The position numbers and the translations under genes were made by a program. 64,000 bases of DNA from an uncultured Prevotellaceae bacterium (lineage in GTDB: Bacteria; Bacteroidota; Bacteroidia; Bacteroidales; Muribaculaceae): assembly GCA_900318255.1 (NCBI GenBank), contig ONJX01000001.1, positions 1 to 64,000 on the forward strand. Reading direction: 5' to 3'. Every line of letters starts with the position of its first letter. The first letter of the stretch is position 1. Shown here one piece after another: positions 1 through 10,203 of the stretch. The notes beneath the pieces were generated by a model, which saw nothing but the letters and a program-made list of their open reading frames with translations, was not told the DNA's origin and did no database searches.

Positions 1-2280
1 TGGACGACCTGTCTGTCTCCCAGTCAAGCGCGCTTGTGCCATTACACTCTGCGGCCGGTTACCAATCGGCCTGAGCGCACCTTTAGAAGCCTCCGTTACG
101 CTTTTGGAGGCGACCACCCCAGTCAAACTACCCGCCAAGCAGTGTCCGCGCAACAACGCGCGTTAGGAACCAGATGACGGAAGGCCAGTATTTCAACAAC
201 GGCTCCACGGGAACTGGCGCCCCCGTCTCGCAGCCTCCTGGCTATCCTACACATCCGACACCCGGTCGCAATGCTAAGCTGTAGTAAAGGTTCACGGGGT
301 CTTTTCGTCCCGTTGCGGGTAATCGGCATCTTCACCGATACTACAATTTCACCGAGCTCATGGTTGAGACAGCCGTTTACCGGGGCTTCAATTCAAGGCT
401 TCGGTTGCCCTGACCTCTCCTCTTAACCTTCCGGCACCGGGCAGGTGTCAGACTGTATACGTCATCTCTCAACTTCGCACAGCCCTGTGTTTTTGATAAA
501 CAGTTGCCTGGACCTATTCTCTGCGCCTCGCCTTGCAGCGAGGACCCCTTCTCCCGAAGTTACGGGGTCAGTTTGCCTAGTTCCTTAACCATGAGTCTCT
601 CGAGCGCCTTGGTATATTCTACCCGACCACCTGTGTCGGTTTACGGTACGGGCCGGCTGGGCCTGGAGCTTAGCGGATTTTCTCGGGAGCATGCTTACCG
701 CCGCTGTCGGCTCGCCCGGGGGCTCGCCGTACTGTCGGGGATCGGCACAGACGGTGGATTTGCCTGCCGTCCGTTTACCTACCTCCCTTCAACGCGCTAT
801 TCCGTCAGCGCGCGGGCGTGTCACTTCTCCGTCTCCACATCGCAGCCCAGCCGGGTAGCGGAATGTTCACCGCTTGTCCATCGCCATCGCCGCGCGGCTT
901 TGGCTTAGGTCCCGACTGACCCTGATCCGATTAGCGTTGATCAGGAAACCTTGGTCTTACGGCGGGGAGGTTTCTCGCCTCCCTTGTCGTTACTTATACC
1001 TACATTTGCTTTTCCGCGCGCTCCAGCACGCCTCATGGCGCACCTTCCGCGCAGCGCGGAATGCTCCCCTACCAACCACACACATCGTGTGGCTCCACGT
1101 CTTCGGCACCGGACTTATGCCCGATTATTATCCACGCGGGACCGCTCGACCGGTGAGCTGTTACGCACTCTTTGAATGAATGGCTGCTTCCAAGCCAACA
1201 TCCCGGCTGTCGGGGCGGACCCACCTCGTTATTGTCTTCAACTCAGCCCGGATTTCGGGGCCTTAGACGGTGGTCTGAGTTGTTCCTCTCTCGGACACGG
1301 ACCTTAGCACCCGCGCCCTTACTCCCTGCATTAGACAAGACGGCATTCGGAGTTCGGCAGGACTTGATAGGCGGTGAAGCCCTCGCATCCTATCGGTCGC
1401 TCTACCTCCGTCTGTCACTGCAGAGGCTGCACCTAAATACATTTCGGGGAGTACGAGCTATCTCCAAGTTTGATTGGCCTTTCACTCCTACCCTCACGTC
1501 ATCCGTAAGCTTTTCAACGCTTACCGGTTCGGACCTCCAGACGGATTCACCCGTCCTTCATCCTGCGCAAGGGTAGATCACTTGGTTTCGCGTCTGCCTC
1601 CACTGACTGCTCCGGGACTCGTGCCCCTTAACCTCGCCAGTGACGGCAACTCGTAGGTTCATTATGCAAAAGGCACGCGGTCACGCCACATGGGCGCTCC
1701 CACCGCTTGAAGGCGCATGGTTTCAGGGTCTGTTTCACTCCTCTGCTCGAGGTGCTTTTCACCTTTCCCTCACGGTACTTGTCCACTATCGGTCTCTCGG
1801 TAGTATTTAGCCTTACGGGATGGGCCCCGCTGGTTCCCGCAGAATTCCTCGTGCTCCGCGGTACTCAGGTGCCGGCTTGCCTCGCGCTCGGTGTTTCGCG
1901 TACGGGTCTGTCACCCTCTACGGAGCCAGTTTCCACAGGCTTCCGCTACACCTCACGCGTCGGCGCGCCGCCGGTCCTACAACCCCGGGCGCGGCCGCAG
2001 CGACCGCCCCGGTTTGGGCTCTTGCGCGTTCGCTCGCCACTACTTGCGCAATCATTGTTATTTTCTCTTCCTCCGGGTACTTAGATGTTTCAGTTCCCCG
2101 GGTTCGCCCACCGCAGTGTCCCGCGGTGTGGCGGCATCGCTGCCGCCGGGTTTCCCCATTCGGACATCCGCGGGTCGCAGGGCATTTGCCCCTCGCCGCG
2201 GCTTTTCGCAGCTTGTCACGTCCTTCGTCGCCTCCGAGAGCCACAGGCATCCCCCATGCGCCCTTTTTGTCTTTCCTTAG
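1..2280 (-). rRNA. rrl: 23S ribosomal RNA, partial (3' part off window)
   Basis: The reverse complement reads as bacterial 23S rRNA, from the 5' domain (GGATGCC and GAAGGACGTG near 2220-2252) to the GGCGGGTAGTTTGACTGGGG block at 117-136. About 600 nt of the 3' end lie beyond the left edge. The 5' end near 2280 is placed by comparison with the E. coli start. Near 371-377 the text jumps from AAACGGC straight to TGTCTC, so roughly 83 nt are absent. In E. coli that stretch is about 1907-1990 and holds helices 69-71, including the I-CeuI site region. The rest looks intact. Identity is certain; the gap is discussed as a finding. Confidence 0.97.
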
Positions 2281-2487
2281 TCCTTCGTCACAGAACACCG
2301 CCCACAACGGCATGACGCCGCAGCGGCACATGGGTGCCTGTGAGTGCCTTATCGACCTATTGATATCTTGTCGCTCGATTGCTCTTTCAACTCGATTTCT
2401 TCGCTTCGATTTCTCAAGACTCGCCTGCCTCTAAGGGCAGGCCTCTTTACTCTTCGCGTTCCCAACATGTCAATGACCTCAATATCG
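2281..2487 (-). other. tRNA-Ala to 23S spacer with processing hairpin
   Basis: Transcribed spacer without a gene. A short hairpin (GCCTGCC 2423-2429 with GGCAGGC 2436-2442) sits in it. The 13-nt word at 2464-2476 (TCATTGACATGTT on the transcribed strand) is repeated exactly in the 16S leader at 4377-4389, as expected for an antitermination or processing signal placed before each large rRNA. Confidence 0.6.
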
Positions 2488-2560
2488 TGGAGGATAACGG
2501 ACTCGAACCGTTGACCCCCTGCTTGCAAAGCAGGTGCTCTACCAGCTGAGCTAAACCCCC
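2488..2560 (-). tRNA. tRNA-Ala (anticodon TGC)
   Basis: The reverse complement folds as a 73-nt cloverleaf beginning GGGGGUU. It has a D-arm (GCUC...GAGC), an anticodon stem-loop CUGCUUUGCAAGCAG with UGC in the loop, a T-arm with GGUUCGAGUCC, and discriminator A. It lies in the 16S-23S spacer, the usual place for this tRNA. CCA is not encoded. The usual partner tRNA-Ile is not seen between 2561 and 2786. Confidence 0.96.
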
Positions 2561-2786
2561 GTCGCCGCGGCGCCGATGGCGGCCGCAGGTCTGGTGATAT
2601 TTGCATATCTGATGATTGCGATGACCAGGAAACCTGCCAGGCCGGCGCGAGACGCGGAGGCGCTTCCGCTGCCCCAACGGCGCGAGCCGCGGGCGTCTCT
2701 CCTCATACTCTGTCAACTCCATCGTGACCGGACTCCTTGAAGGCGTCACGGACGCGGGGCCGGCGGTCGAACGGACCATCTCTCCA

Positions 2787-4118
<1,332 letters not shown>

Positions 4119-4467
4119 GTATTATCGTCTTTTCTTTTTTTCTCTGTATAAAAAGATGCCACGAACACACCGACGGTCTCCCGCTCATCCACAATGTAAC
4201 GCCTCATTGGTGGCCAGCCGCGAACGCCTCACCCGGCGCGCGCCCGTTGCGGGCGGCGGGGAGGACTGCGGCTGCGCCGTTAATCTCACCTGTCACTAGG
4301 AATCTTGACTTCGGGGAGCTCCGCGGAATCCTCGCTTCCTTGTCTCTCACCTGCTTGTCAGATTTCCTCATCGCAAACATGTCAATGATCTCTCATAGGC
4401 TCCCCGGCACTCCCGTCAAAAAAACCGCTCAACTCGGGCGGACGCCCTCGTGAGCCGAAAAGCGATG
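4119..4467 (-). other. 16S leader (transcribed)
   Basis: Region between the inferred rRNA start site and mature 16S. It has no credible reading frame. It carries the TCATTGACATGTT word (4377-4389) shared with the 23S leader and GC-rich stretches likely used in RNase III processing. Confidence 0.55.
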
Positions 4468-4498
4468 CAAAATTACTGCCGCCGCACGACATGGCAAA
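4468..4498 (-). promoter_or_regulatory. rRNA operon promoter
   Basis: On the minus strand a -33 TTTG (4495-4498) is followed after 19 bp by -7 TAATTTTG (4468-4475), the Bacteroidetes consensus layout. The start site would fall near 4461. Other promoters further upstream (to 4920) cannot be excluded; that A/T-rich stretch holds nothing else recognisable. Confidence 0.6.
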
Positions 4499-4923
4499 AT
4501 ATTTCGACAAGAAAATCGCAAAAACAGACGTTTTTTAACACCTCTTCACACTTTAGCCTCCCCCTTGAAGATATTTTAATAGAAAGGAGGCGGACGAGCC
4601 CCGCTGTCTCACGCATGCAGCACTGGACACTCCTAAACCATTTTAGTGAAAGTGACGCCTGCAACCCACTAACACCAACGACAATCACCTGCTCGACACT
4701 CACACACCCCACCATAAAGACGGCAGCGTGCAACACATTATTATATAATATAAAGGCTTGGTCGCTCATGCCGCGCACTTGTGTGAGGTTTCACTTCGCA
4801 ACACACTGATTAATCTCGAAATCCTTGCAGATGTTTCATTGCTGGAAAAAGAAAACATATATAAACCTGCTCTGCAATTCTGCCATGAGGCGTATAACTT
4901 GAAGGGAATTTATTGGCACGGTC

Positions 4924-4954
4924 TTTGCATTCTTAAAATAAAGCGTTACCTTTG
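4924..4954 (+). promoter_or_regulatory. panB promoter
   Basis: TTTG at 4924-4927 and TACCTTTG at 4947-4954 with a 19-bp spacer. The predicted start site near 4961 gives a leader of about 20 nt before the ATG at 4983. Confidence 0.7.
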
Positions 4955-4982
4955 CGGCGCTTTTATTTAAAGAATAAAAAAA

Positions 4983-5801
4983 ATGGGATATTTAGTCACC
5001 GACAACAAGAAGGTTACCACCAAGCGCATCCGTGAGATGAAGCGCACTGGCGAGAAGATAGCAGTATTGACTTCCTACGACTACACCATAGCATCGCTGG
5101 TGGAGCAGGGAGGCATCGACATGATTCACGTGGGCGACAGCGCCAGCAACGTGATGCAGGGCAACGCCACCACGGTGCCCATCACCCTCGACGACATGAT
5201 AGTGTATGGCCGCACTGTGGCCCGTGCCTGCAAGCGCGCCATCACTTGCATCGACATGCCATTTGGCACCTATCAGGGCGACCCTTACAAGGCTCAAGAG
5301 AATGCCGTGCGCCTCATCCAGAGCACTGGCATCGACTCGGTGAAGTGCGAGGGTGGCAGCGAGATACGCAAGGCGCTGGAACTGATCATTCGCACCGGCA
5401 TCCCGGTGTGCGGACACTTGGGCCTCACGCCCCAGTCTATCTACCAATTTGGAACCTATGCCCTGCGCGCGCAAGAGGAAGCCGAGGCTCAGAAGCTCAT
5501 CGACGACGCCAAGATGCTGGAGGAGATAGGCTGCTATGCCGTGGTGCTTGAGAAGATACCGGCAGCCCTCGCCAAGAGGGTGACCGAGAGCGTGGGCATC
5601 CCCACCATAGGCATAGGCGCTGGTGCCTATTGCGATGGCCAGGTGCTGGTGATCCAGGATATGCTGGGCATGAACATGGGGTTCAAGCCTAAATTCCTGC
5701 GCCACTACAACAACCTGAGCGAGCAAATCATCACCTCGGTGAACCACTACGTGGAAGACGTGAAGAACGGCCTCTTCCCCAATGAGGACGAAAGCTATTG
5801 A
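4983..5801 (+). CDS. panB: 3-methyl-2-oxobutanoate hydroxymethyltransferase
   Basis: First committed step of pantothenate synthesis: transfers a hydroxymethyl group from 5,10-methylene-THF to alpha-ketoisovalerate, giving ketopantoate; cytoplasmic, Mg-dependent. The 272 residues match the family's length. Visible are the TSYDY segment (about 30-34), the metal-binding VGDSASNV (Asp52), the second metal Asp in DMPFGTY (about 91), the substrate Lys/Glu in VKCEGG (about 120) and VLEKIP with the catalytic Glu (about 189). No other pan gene is adjacent; it stands alone, divergent from the rRNA operon, with its own promoter and a strong downstream hairpin. The ATG at 4983 agrees with the promoter. 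Highly confident. Confidence 0.97.
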   Translation: MGYLVTDNKKVTTKRIREMKRTGEKIAVLTSYDYTIASLVEQGGIDMIHVGDSASNVMQGNATTVPITLDDMIVYGRTVARACKRAITCIDMPFGTYQGDPYKAQENAVRLIQSTGIDSVKCEGGSEIRKALELIIRTGIPVCGHLGLTPQSIYQFGTYALRAQEEAEAQKLIDDAKMLEEIGCYAVVLEKIPAALAKRVTESVGIPTIGIGAGAYCDGQVLVIQDMLGMNMGFKPKFLRHYNNLSEQIITSVNHYVEDVKNGLFPNEDESY

Positions 5802-5830
5802 ATTATATTTCTATTACTTAGTTAATATAT

Positions 5831-5878
5831 CTAATCAGCCTTCCACCTATGTCTTGACCTAAGTGGAGGGCTGATTAG
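5831..5878 (+). terminator. Hairpin terminator after panB
   Basis: Inverted repeat CTAATCAGCCTTCCAC (5831-5846) with GTGGAGGGCTGATTAG (5863-5878), one mismatch. A/T-rich flanks on both sides are compatible with termination in either direction. Confidence 0.7.
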
Positions 5879-5985
5879 ATTGCATAATCCCACTATAATC
5901 TTAATAAATACTAAAATTCATAACAACATAAAATATAATTTATAAAAATTACCTATATTTGCAATTATATTTTATGTTATAAACG

Positions 5986-6303
5986 ATGACAAAACACACA
6001 ATGGGGAATAAATTGCCCCGCAAACTTGAGAGAAACCTTAAAATTACAGGTGAGCAAATAAGGCTTGCTCGCTTGCGTCGTAATCTTTCGCTTGAACAAG
6101 TTGCCGAAAGGGCGTGCTGCTCTATACCTACGGTGACAGGCGTAGAAAAAGGTAGTCCCACGGTTTCAATGGGAATATATCTGCGTGTCCTATATGCCCT
6201 GCAACTCGATGAAGACATTTTGCTGTTAGCTGGCAACGATGAGCTAGGAAGAAATCTTCAAGACATCTCTATCACTAGAAAACGTGCCACTAAAAAAATG
6301 TGA
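5986..6303 (+). CDS. HipB-like antitoxin, XRE-family HTH protein
   Basis: A 105-residue DNA-binding protein with one helix-turn-helix domain (about 15-75: IRLARLRRNLSLEQVAERA, then IPTVTGVEKG). It precedes and just overlaps a HipA-type kinase gene, the usual order of hipBA toxin-antitoxin operons. In that family the HTH protein neutralises the kinase and represses the operon. Its stop codon overlaps the possible GTG start of the kinase by one to four bases, implying translational coupling. A TATATTTG box at 5954-5961 could be the -7 element. The class is well supported; activity is inferred. Confidence 0.85.
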   Translation: MTKHTMGNKLPRKLERNLKITGEQIRLARLRRNLSLEQVAERACCSIPTVTGVEKGSPTVSMGIYLRVLYALQLDEDILLLAGNDELGRNLQDISITRKRATKKM

Positions 6304-7574
6304 ATGTGATGAAGACTCTTTATGTATATGCCAATTTTGATTGGCTTAAAGAATGTGAGCTAATGGGCATTTTGTCCTATGAACGCGTGCGTGGTCGCGA
6401 TAGTTATGCTTTTGAACTTGACCGACAGTGGCTAATTAAACATAGTGATGTGATATTAAGCGCCGATTTGCACAATTTTCCAGGCAAACAATATAGCAAC
6501 AAGGATATTTTTAGCTGCTTTTCAGATTCTTTGCCCGACAGATGGGGCAGAACTCTTGTTGAAAGACGCGAACTCATTGCCGCCCAAGAAGAACAACGCA
6601 GTGCAAGGATTCTTTCATCTTTTGACTACCTAACTGGCATTGATGATTTCTCTCGCATGGGAGCTTTAAGATTTAAAGAATCTCCCGAAAAAGAGTTTAT
6701 TAACTCATATCCTGTGCTAAAAGTCCCTCCACTTAGTACGGTAAGAGAATTGGTGCATGCTGCTCAAGAAATAGAAAAGTGTGAAAATGAGAATATGCTT
6801 CCAGAAAAGAAATGGCTTGCACAGTTGCTTGCTCCTGGCACATCGCTTGGAGGAGCTCGCCCCAAGGCAAGTGTTGTTGACAATAATAACAACTTGATGA
6901 TAGCAAAGTTTCCATCAAGGAACGACATTTATGATGTGGGGTTATGGGAACATTTCAGCCATTTGTTAGCACATAAAGCAGGAATAGAGGTAACTAATAC
7001 TCAAGTTATTGATAGCGGAAAGAAGTATCATGTTTTTCTCTCAAGACGATTTGACCGCAATAGTAAAGGACAAAGAATTCATTTTGCTTCCTCATTGGCT
7101 TTACTGGGTTTTAGCGATGGTGACGGTGCTCGCACTGGAAAAGGATATCTCGATATAGCAGATTTTATCATTCAAAGTGGCTGCGATGTACAAAAGAATC
7201 TTGAGCAGCTATATAGAAGAGTGGCCTTCAACATGTGCATAGGTAATTGCGATGACCATTTTAGAAATCATGGATTTCTTCTCACTAATAGAGGTTGGAC
7301 TCTGTCGCCAGCTTATGACTTGAATCCGTCACTTTCTTTCAACCATAGCCTCTTGGTAAACGAATGGTCAAACTCATCGGATATAGCACAGTTATATCAT
7401 AATTGTGATAAGTTTTTTCTTGAACAGGATGTGGCAAAAACAATAATTGATGAGGTGTGTGAAGCTATGAGACAATGGCGCACATTAGCAATAATGCTAC
7501 AATTACCAAATGTGGAAATCAAGTTGTTTGAAAAGCGTTTTGATGCCTGTGCTCAGTCATGGAGAATGAGATAA
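6300..7574 (+). CDS. HipA-like serine/threonine kinase toxin
   Basis: Type II toxin-antitoxin kinase. HipA of E. coli phosphorylates glutamyl-tRNA synthetase; the target here is unknown. The N-terminal HipA domain spans about 1-110 (YANFDW..., then SDSLPDRWGRTL). The kinase core carries the ATP-binding GTSLGGARPKAS with MIAKF just after it, LSRRFDR, the catalytic loop NCDDHFRNHGF and the metal-binding SPAYDLNPS. All key positions are present, so the enzyme appears intact. The start is GTG at 6300 or ATG at 6309; the tight overlap with the antitoxin gene favours coupling either way. Composition is more A/T-rich than neighbouring housekeeping genes, consistent with acquisition by transfer. Confidence 0.88.
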   Translation: MNVMKTLYVYANFDWLKECELMGILSYERVRGRDSYAFELDRQWLIKHSDVILSADLHNFPGKQYSNKDIFSCFSDSLPDRWGRTLVERRELIAAQEEQRSARILSSFDYLTGIDDFSRMGALRFKESPEKEFINSYPVLKVPPLSTVRELVHAAQEIEKCENENMLPEKKWLAQLLAPGTSLGGARPKASVVDNNNNLMIAKFPSRNDIYDVGLWEHFSHLLAHKAGIEVTNTQVIDSGKKYHVFLSRRFDRNSKGQRIHFASSLALLGFSDGDGARTGKGYLDIADFIIQSGCDVQKNLEQLYRRVAFNMCIGNCDDHFRNHGFLLTNRGWTLSPAYDLNPSLSFNHSLLVNEWSNSSDIAQLYHNCDKFFLEQDVAKTIIDEVCEAMRQWRTLAIMLQLPNVEIKLFEKRFDACAQSWRMR

Positions 7575-7867
7575 ATAAGTAATTAAGTCCGCTTAAAAAA
7601 GTGGCATTTCTGCGGCTTTTATTAAAACTGAGTCCACTTTAAAAAGTCGCTATTTTTGAAAACATCAAACAAAACAGCCTAAGAGGACAAATCCAACTGA
7701 CTTAATATCAATAATATAGAATTCGTTGTAATTCGTTTAATTCGTGTGCTTTTATTTTTTTAAGTGGACCAAGCCTCCTATCAGTGCTTAGTCCACTTCA
7801 TTTCATTCAATTATTCGCCCCACTCTCCACGCAAAGTAGCAAAGTAGCCTTGAAAGAATAATTGGTT
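7575..7867. other. Intergenic region with inverted repeat
   Basis: No gene seen. The word AGTCCACTT recurs in both orientations, with AAGTGGAC (7762-7769) and GTCCACTT (7791-7798) able to pair. It lies between convergent genes and may form part of a terminator, though no clean T-run follows. Confidence 0.4.
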
Positions 7868-8356
7868 TTAAAAGGGTGAGTTGTTATTGCCAATGGTACC
7901 CTGGAGGTCGTCGAGGGTCATGGTGCCGTAGATGATGATGACCGAGGTCTCCTTGTCGTGCGCAAGCAGCAGGAAGATGTTTTGGTCGCTGCCCGCCTTA
8001 AAGTAGATTGATGCCTGCTGGCCCTCTTCGTCAACATCGATCACGCTCTCGAAGCCGTCCTTGTCAATCCACTTTTCGCACTCTTTAGAGAGTTTCTTGG
8101 CAGCCTCGGGTGTGCTTGCCGCGACGATTTCAAGGCGTTCTACCTTGTCGGCAAAATTGCCTATATTGAGCTTGCCGCCGAAGCCTTCTCGCCCGAGCTT
8201 GCCTTTAGAACTCATCATCTTCATGGCGGCCTTGCCTATGGTGACGCACGAAAAACCCTCCTTGCCCTTGAATTGCTTGGCAAATGAGCCCTGCGCGCTT
8301 GCCGTGATGCCCACTGCGAGCATGAGAATGAGTATAAAAGAAATTGTCTTTTTCAT
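7868..8356 (-). CDS. DUF4252 exported protein, last gene of sigma cluster
   Basis: A 162-residue protein with a typical signal peptide (MKKTISFILILMLAVGITASA). The rest matches the Bacteroidetes DUF4252 pattern (conserved VTIGKAAMKMM segment, then VERLEIVAA and a C-terminal alternating-hydrophobic stretch). The function of DUF4252 is not established, but the family habitually sits next to ECF sigma/anti-sigma genes, as here. It starts 2 bp after the anti-sigma stop, so it is the fourth gene of one minus-strand operon. Probably periplasmic or membrane-attached; no lipobox cysteine is seen. Confidence 0.8.
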   Translation of the reverse strand: MKKTISFILILMLAVGITASAQGSFAKQFKGKEGFSCVTIGKAAMKMMSSKGKLGREGFGGKLNIGNFADKVERLEIVAASTPEAAKKLSKECEKWIDKDGFESVIDVDEEGQQASIYFKAGSDQNIFLLLAHDKETSVIIIYGTMTLDDLQGTIGNNNSPF

Positions 8357-8358
8357 AA

Positions 8359-9072
8359 CTAAATTAAATGTTGCTGAATTGTATTGTTGATATCGTTGAT
8401 TTTCTCGTTGGCATCGTCGAGTTGCTCCATGCCTTTGTTGAGAACTGTAGAGAATTTCTCGAGTGCCGCTAGAGCAATCTCCTCGTCGCTGGCGCTGAGC
8501 ACGTCCTCACTGTGAACGCTGGCTTTAGCCTGCGCCACATGTTCCACATTATTTTTAAATGCACTTGCCGCCTGTGCGCGCCGCTGCGGTTTAGCCTTCA
8601 GTTGCGGCTGCGACGGCACCGTGGCGACAGCGGCATCATCCACTGGCTCAACAGCTTGCGCTGGAGAGACTTGCTCATTTTTCTCAACTTTAGCTATAAC
8701 TGTTGGTGGGTCGCCCTCGCTCACCTGCCTGGGGTTATCACGCAAGAGCCACCACCCCACTGCCAGCAGCACTGCCACGCTTGCGGCAGCGGCCCAGGCG
8801 GCACGTTTCTTAAATAGCGGGACAACCCTTGCCGTGTGGCTCTCCTTAGCCTCGTGAGTGTCGTGTGCATCCCACTCGTCAATCTTGCCGCTGAGCGTTG
8901 CCTGCAAGTCGGCAGGAACTTCCACCTCATCATCCATCTGCTCTAGTGCCTGCATGAGCAAGGCATCGGCATCATCACCACTGAGCGCTTGCCGCAGCTG
9001 CTGCTCCTCGTCGAGAGAGGTCTCGCCGCGGTAGAACTTTTCTAGTAATATGTCCAGGTTGCTGTTGTTCAT
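8359..9072 (-). CDS. Putative transmembrane anti-sigma factor
   Basis: 237 residues. The cytoplasmic N-terminal part (about 1-88) is acidic and helical. One membrane segment follows (about 94-111, AAWAAAASVAVLLAVGWWLL), then a periplasmic Ala/Gln/Val-rich tail with a helical end. This layout, and the 4-bp overlap with the ECF sigma gene upstream, is that of an anti-sigma factor that holds the sigma factor at the inner membrane. There is no zinc (HxxxCxxC) signature and no FecR domain, so the assignment rests on architecture and position rather than sequence family. Confidence 0.65.
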   Translation of the reverse strand: MNNSNLDILLEKFYRGETSLDEEQQLRQALSGDDADALLMQALEQMDDEVEVPADLQATLSGKIDEWDAHDTHEAKESHTARVVPLFKKRAAWAAAASVAVLLAVGWWLLRDNPRQVSEGDPPTVIAKVEKNEQVSPAQAVEPVDDAAVATVPSQPQLKAKPQRRAQAASAFKNNVEHVAQAKASVHSEDVLSASDEEIALAALEKFSTVLNKGMEQLDDANEKINDINNTIQQHLI

Positions 9073-9572
9073 GATGATAGCACGTTTTTAAATTGGTTCC
9101 TAAGTGACTTTCTCGCTCGGCTAAGGAGCACTCTTGCGTTAACTGCGGTGAGACCTGTGGCCTTCTCAATCTCCTGCATTGAGCACCCACCCAGGTCGCG
9201 CATCCTCACCACTTGCTGCTGCTGCGCCGGCAGCCGTGCCAGGCACTGGTTGAGCAGCTGGGCCGTCTGCAGCCGCTCGATGTGCTGCGAGGCATCATCG
9301 CCGGCAGCGATGGGCAGCTCCTCGGGAGGCTTATCTACCATGTCGATGCCCGCCGCTCGGTGCCGGTCAAGACACAGGTTGCGCACGAGCGTGACGCAAT
9401 AGGCCTGCGGGTTGTTGATGGAAGAGAGCGAGTCGCGCCGGCTCCACATCTTCATGTAGGCATCCTGCACCGCATCTTTTGCGTCGTCCTCGTTGCCAAG
9501 CATGAGGAATGCCACCTTATAGAGCTTGGCGCTCAGAGGCAGGAACCGCTGTTTAAACTCTGTGGCGTCCAT
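9069..9572 (-). CDS. ECF-type RNA polymerase sigma factor
   Basis: 167 residues in two sigma domains. Region 2 is at about 20-75 (FLMLGNEDDAKDAVQDAYMK, typical core-binding text). Region 4 is at about 113-157 (LPAQQQQVVRMRDLGGCSMQ..., HTH to SRARKSLR) for -35-type recognition. It lacks regions 1 and 3, as in all ECF sigmas. The next gene overlaps by 4 bp and encodes the likely membrane anti-sigma; DUF4252 genes flank both. Such clusters usually respond to envelope signals and control their own operon, but targets cannot be read from this window. Confidence 0.9.
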   Translation of the reverse strand: MDATEFKQRFLPLSAKLYKVAFLMLGNEDDAKDAVQDAYMKMWSRRDSLSSINNPQAYCVTLVRNLCLDRHRAAGIDMVDKPPEELPIAAGDDASQHIERLQTAQLLNQCLARLPAQQQQVVRMRDLGGCSMQEIEKATGLTAVNARVLLSRARKSLRNQFKNVLSS

Positions 9573-9596
9573 CCACTCCCCTCCCCTCGGCTGGCA

Positions 9597-10052
9597 CTAC
9601 TTGCCCAAGTTTATCATTTTACCGGCATTACTTGGGTCTATCTTGCCCTTTATCAAGACGATAGCCGCCTCGTCCTTCTCAACGGCCAAAATGAGCATTG
9701 TGCTGATAATCTTGCCATCGCCCTGAGTGAGGATAAGGGCGTGCTCGCCGTCCTCGTCGGCATCGACCATCACGTCAAAGCCCTCCACGCCGTCGTCCAT
9801 AATCTCTTTGAGAGCCGCCAGTTGCTCGCCCACCGGTTTCTCAATGGCCATCACATTCATCTCGTCGATGTCCTTCATCAGCTTAGCCTGCTCGCCCCCC
9901 GCGCTCATCGCCATGGCGAGCATGCCCTTGTCAAGAGTCATGCGCTGCACATTATCGGCCTGCGGAAAAGCGTTAAGCACCTCGTCGAGAGTCTTACCAA
10001 AGCCTGTGGCACAAATCATCGCCACGAGAGCCAGAACTAAAAATTTCTTCAT
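9597..10052 (-). CDS. DUF4252-like exported protein, first gene of sigma cluster
   Basis: 151 residues with a cleavable signal peptide (MKKFLVLALVAMICATGFG). The mature part resembles the second DUF4252 protein of the cluster in length and layout (helical start, VDADEDGEHALILTQ core, hydrophobic strands). It lies 24 bp upstream of the sigma gene in the same direction, so sigma and anti-sigma are bracketed by two related secreted proteins. It is divergent from dnaX across about 150 bp. Role unknown; a signal input or effector for the sigma/anti-sigma switch is an inference. Confidence 0.7.
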   Translation of the reverse strand: MKKFLVLALVAMICATGFGKTLDEVLNAFPQADNVQRMTLDKGMLAMAMSAGGEQAKLMKDIDEMNVMAIEKPVGEQLAALKEIMDDGVEGFDVMVDADEDGEHALILTQGDGKIISTMLILAVEKDEAAIVLIKGKIDPSNAGKMINLGK

Positions 10053-10170
10053 GATTCAAAAATGTTATTTGGTTAAGTAAATAAAAGTCGTCTCAATAAT
10101 CACGACGTAAAGGTAATAGAAAATGTTACAACAAAAACCAATTTTTTTCAGAAAAAAGGGAAAAAAGTAT

Positions 10171-10178
10171 TATCTTTG
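10171..10178 (+). promoter_or_regulatory. -7 element of dnaX
   Basis: TATCTTTG matches the Bacteroidetes -7 consensus, with a T-run about 20 bp upstream in place of a clear TTTG. It lies inside the longest open frame, so translation must begin downstream, at the ATG at 10204. Confidence 0.6.
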
Positions 10179-10203
10179 TGAGCAATTTAAAAAACTGCAT
10201 GTC

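Noticed and set aside
10123..10203. N-terminal extension of dnaX
   Set aside because: The -7 promoter box lies inside it, and homologues begin near MSENYIVSARKYRP.
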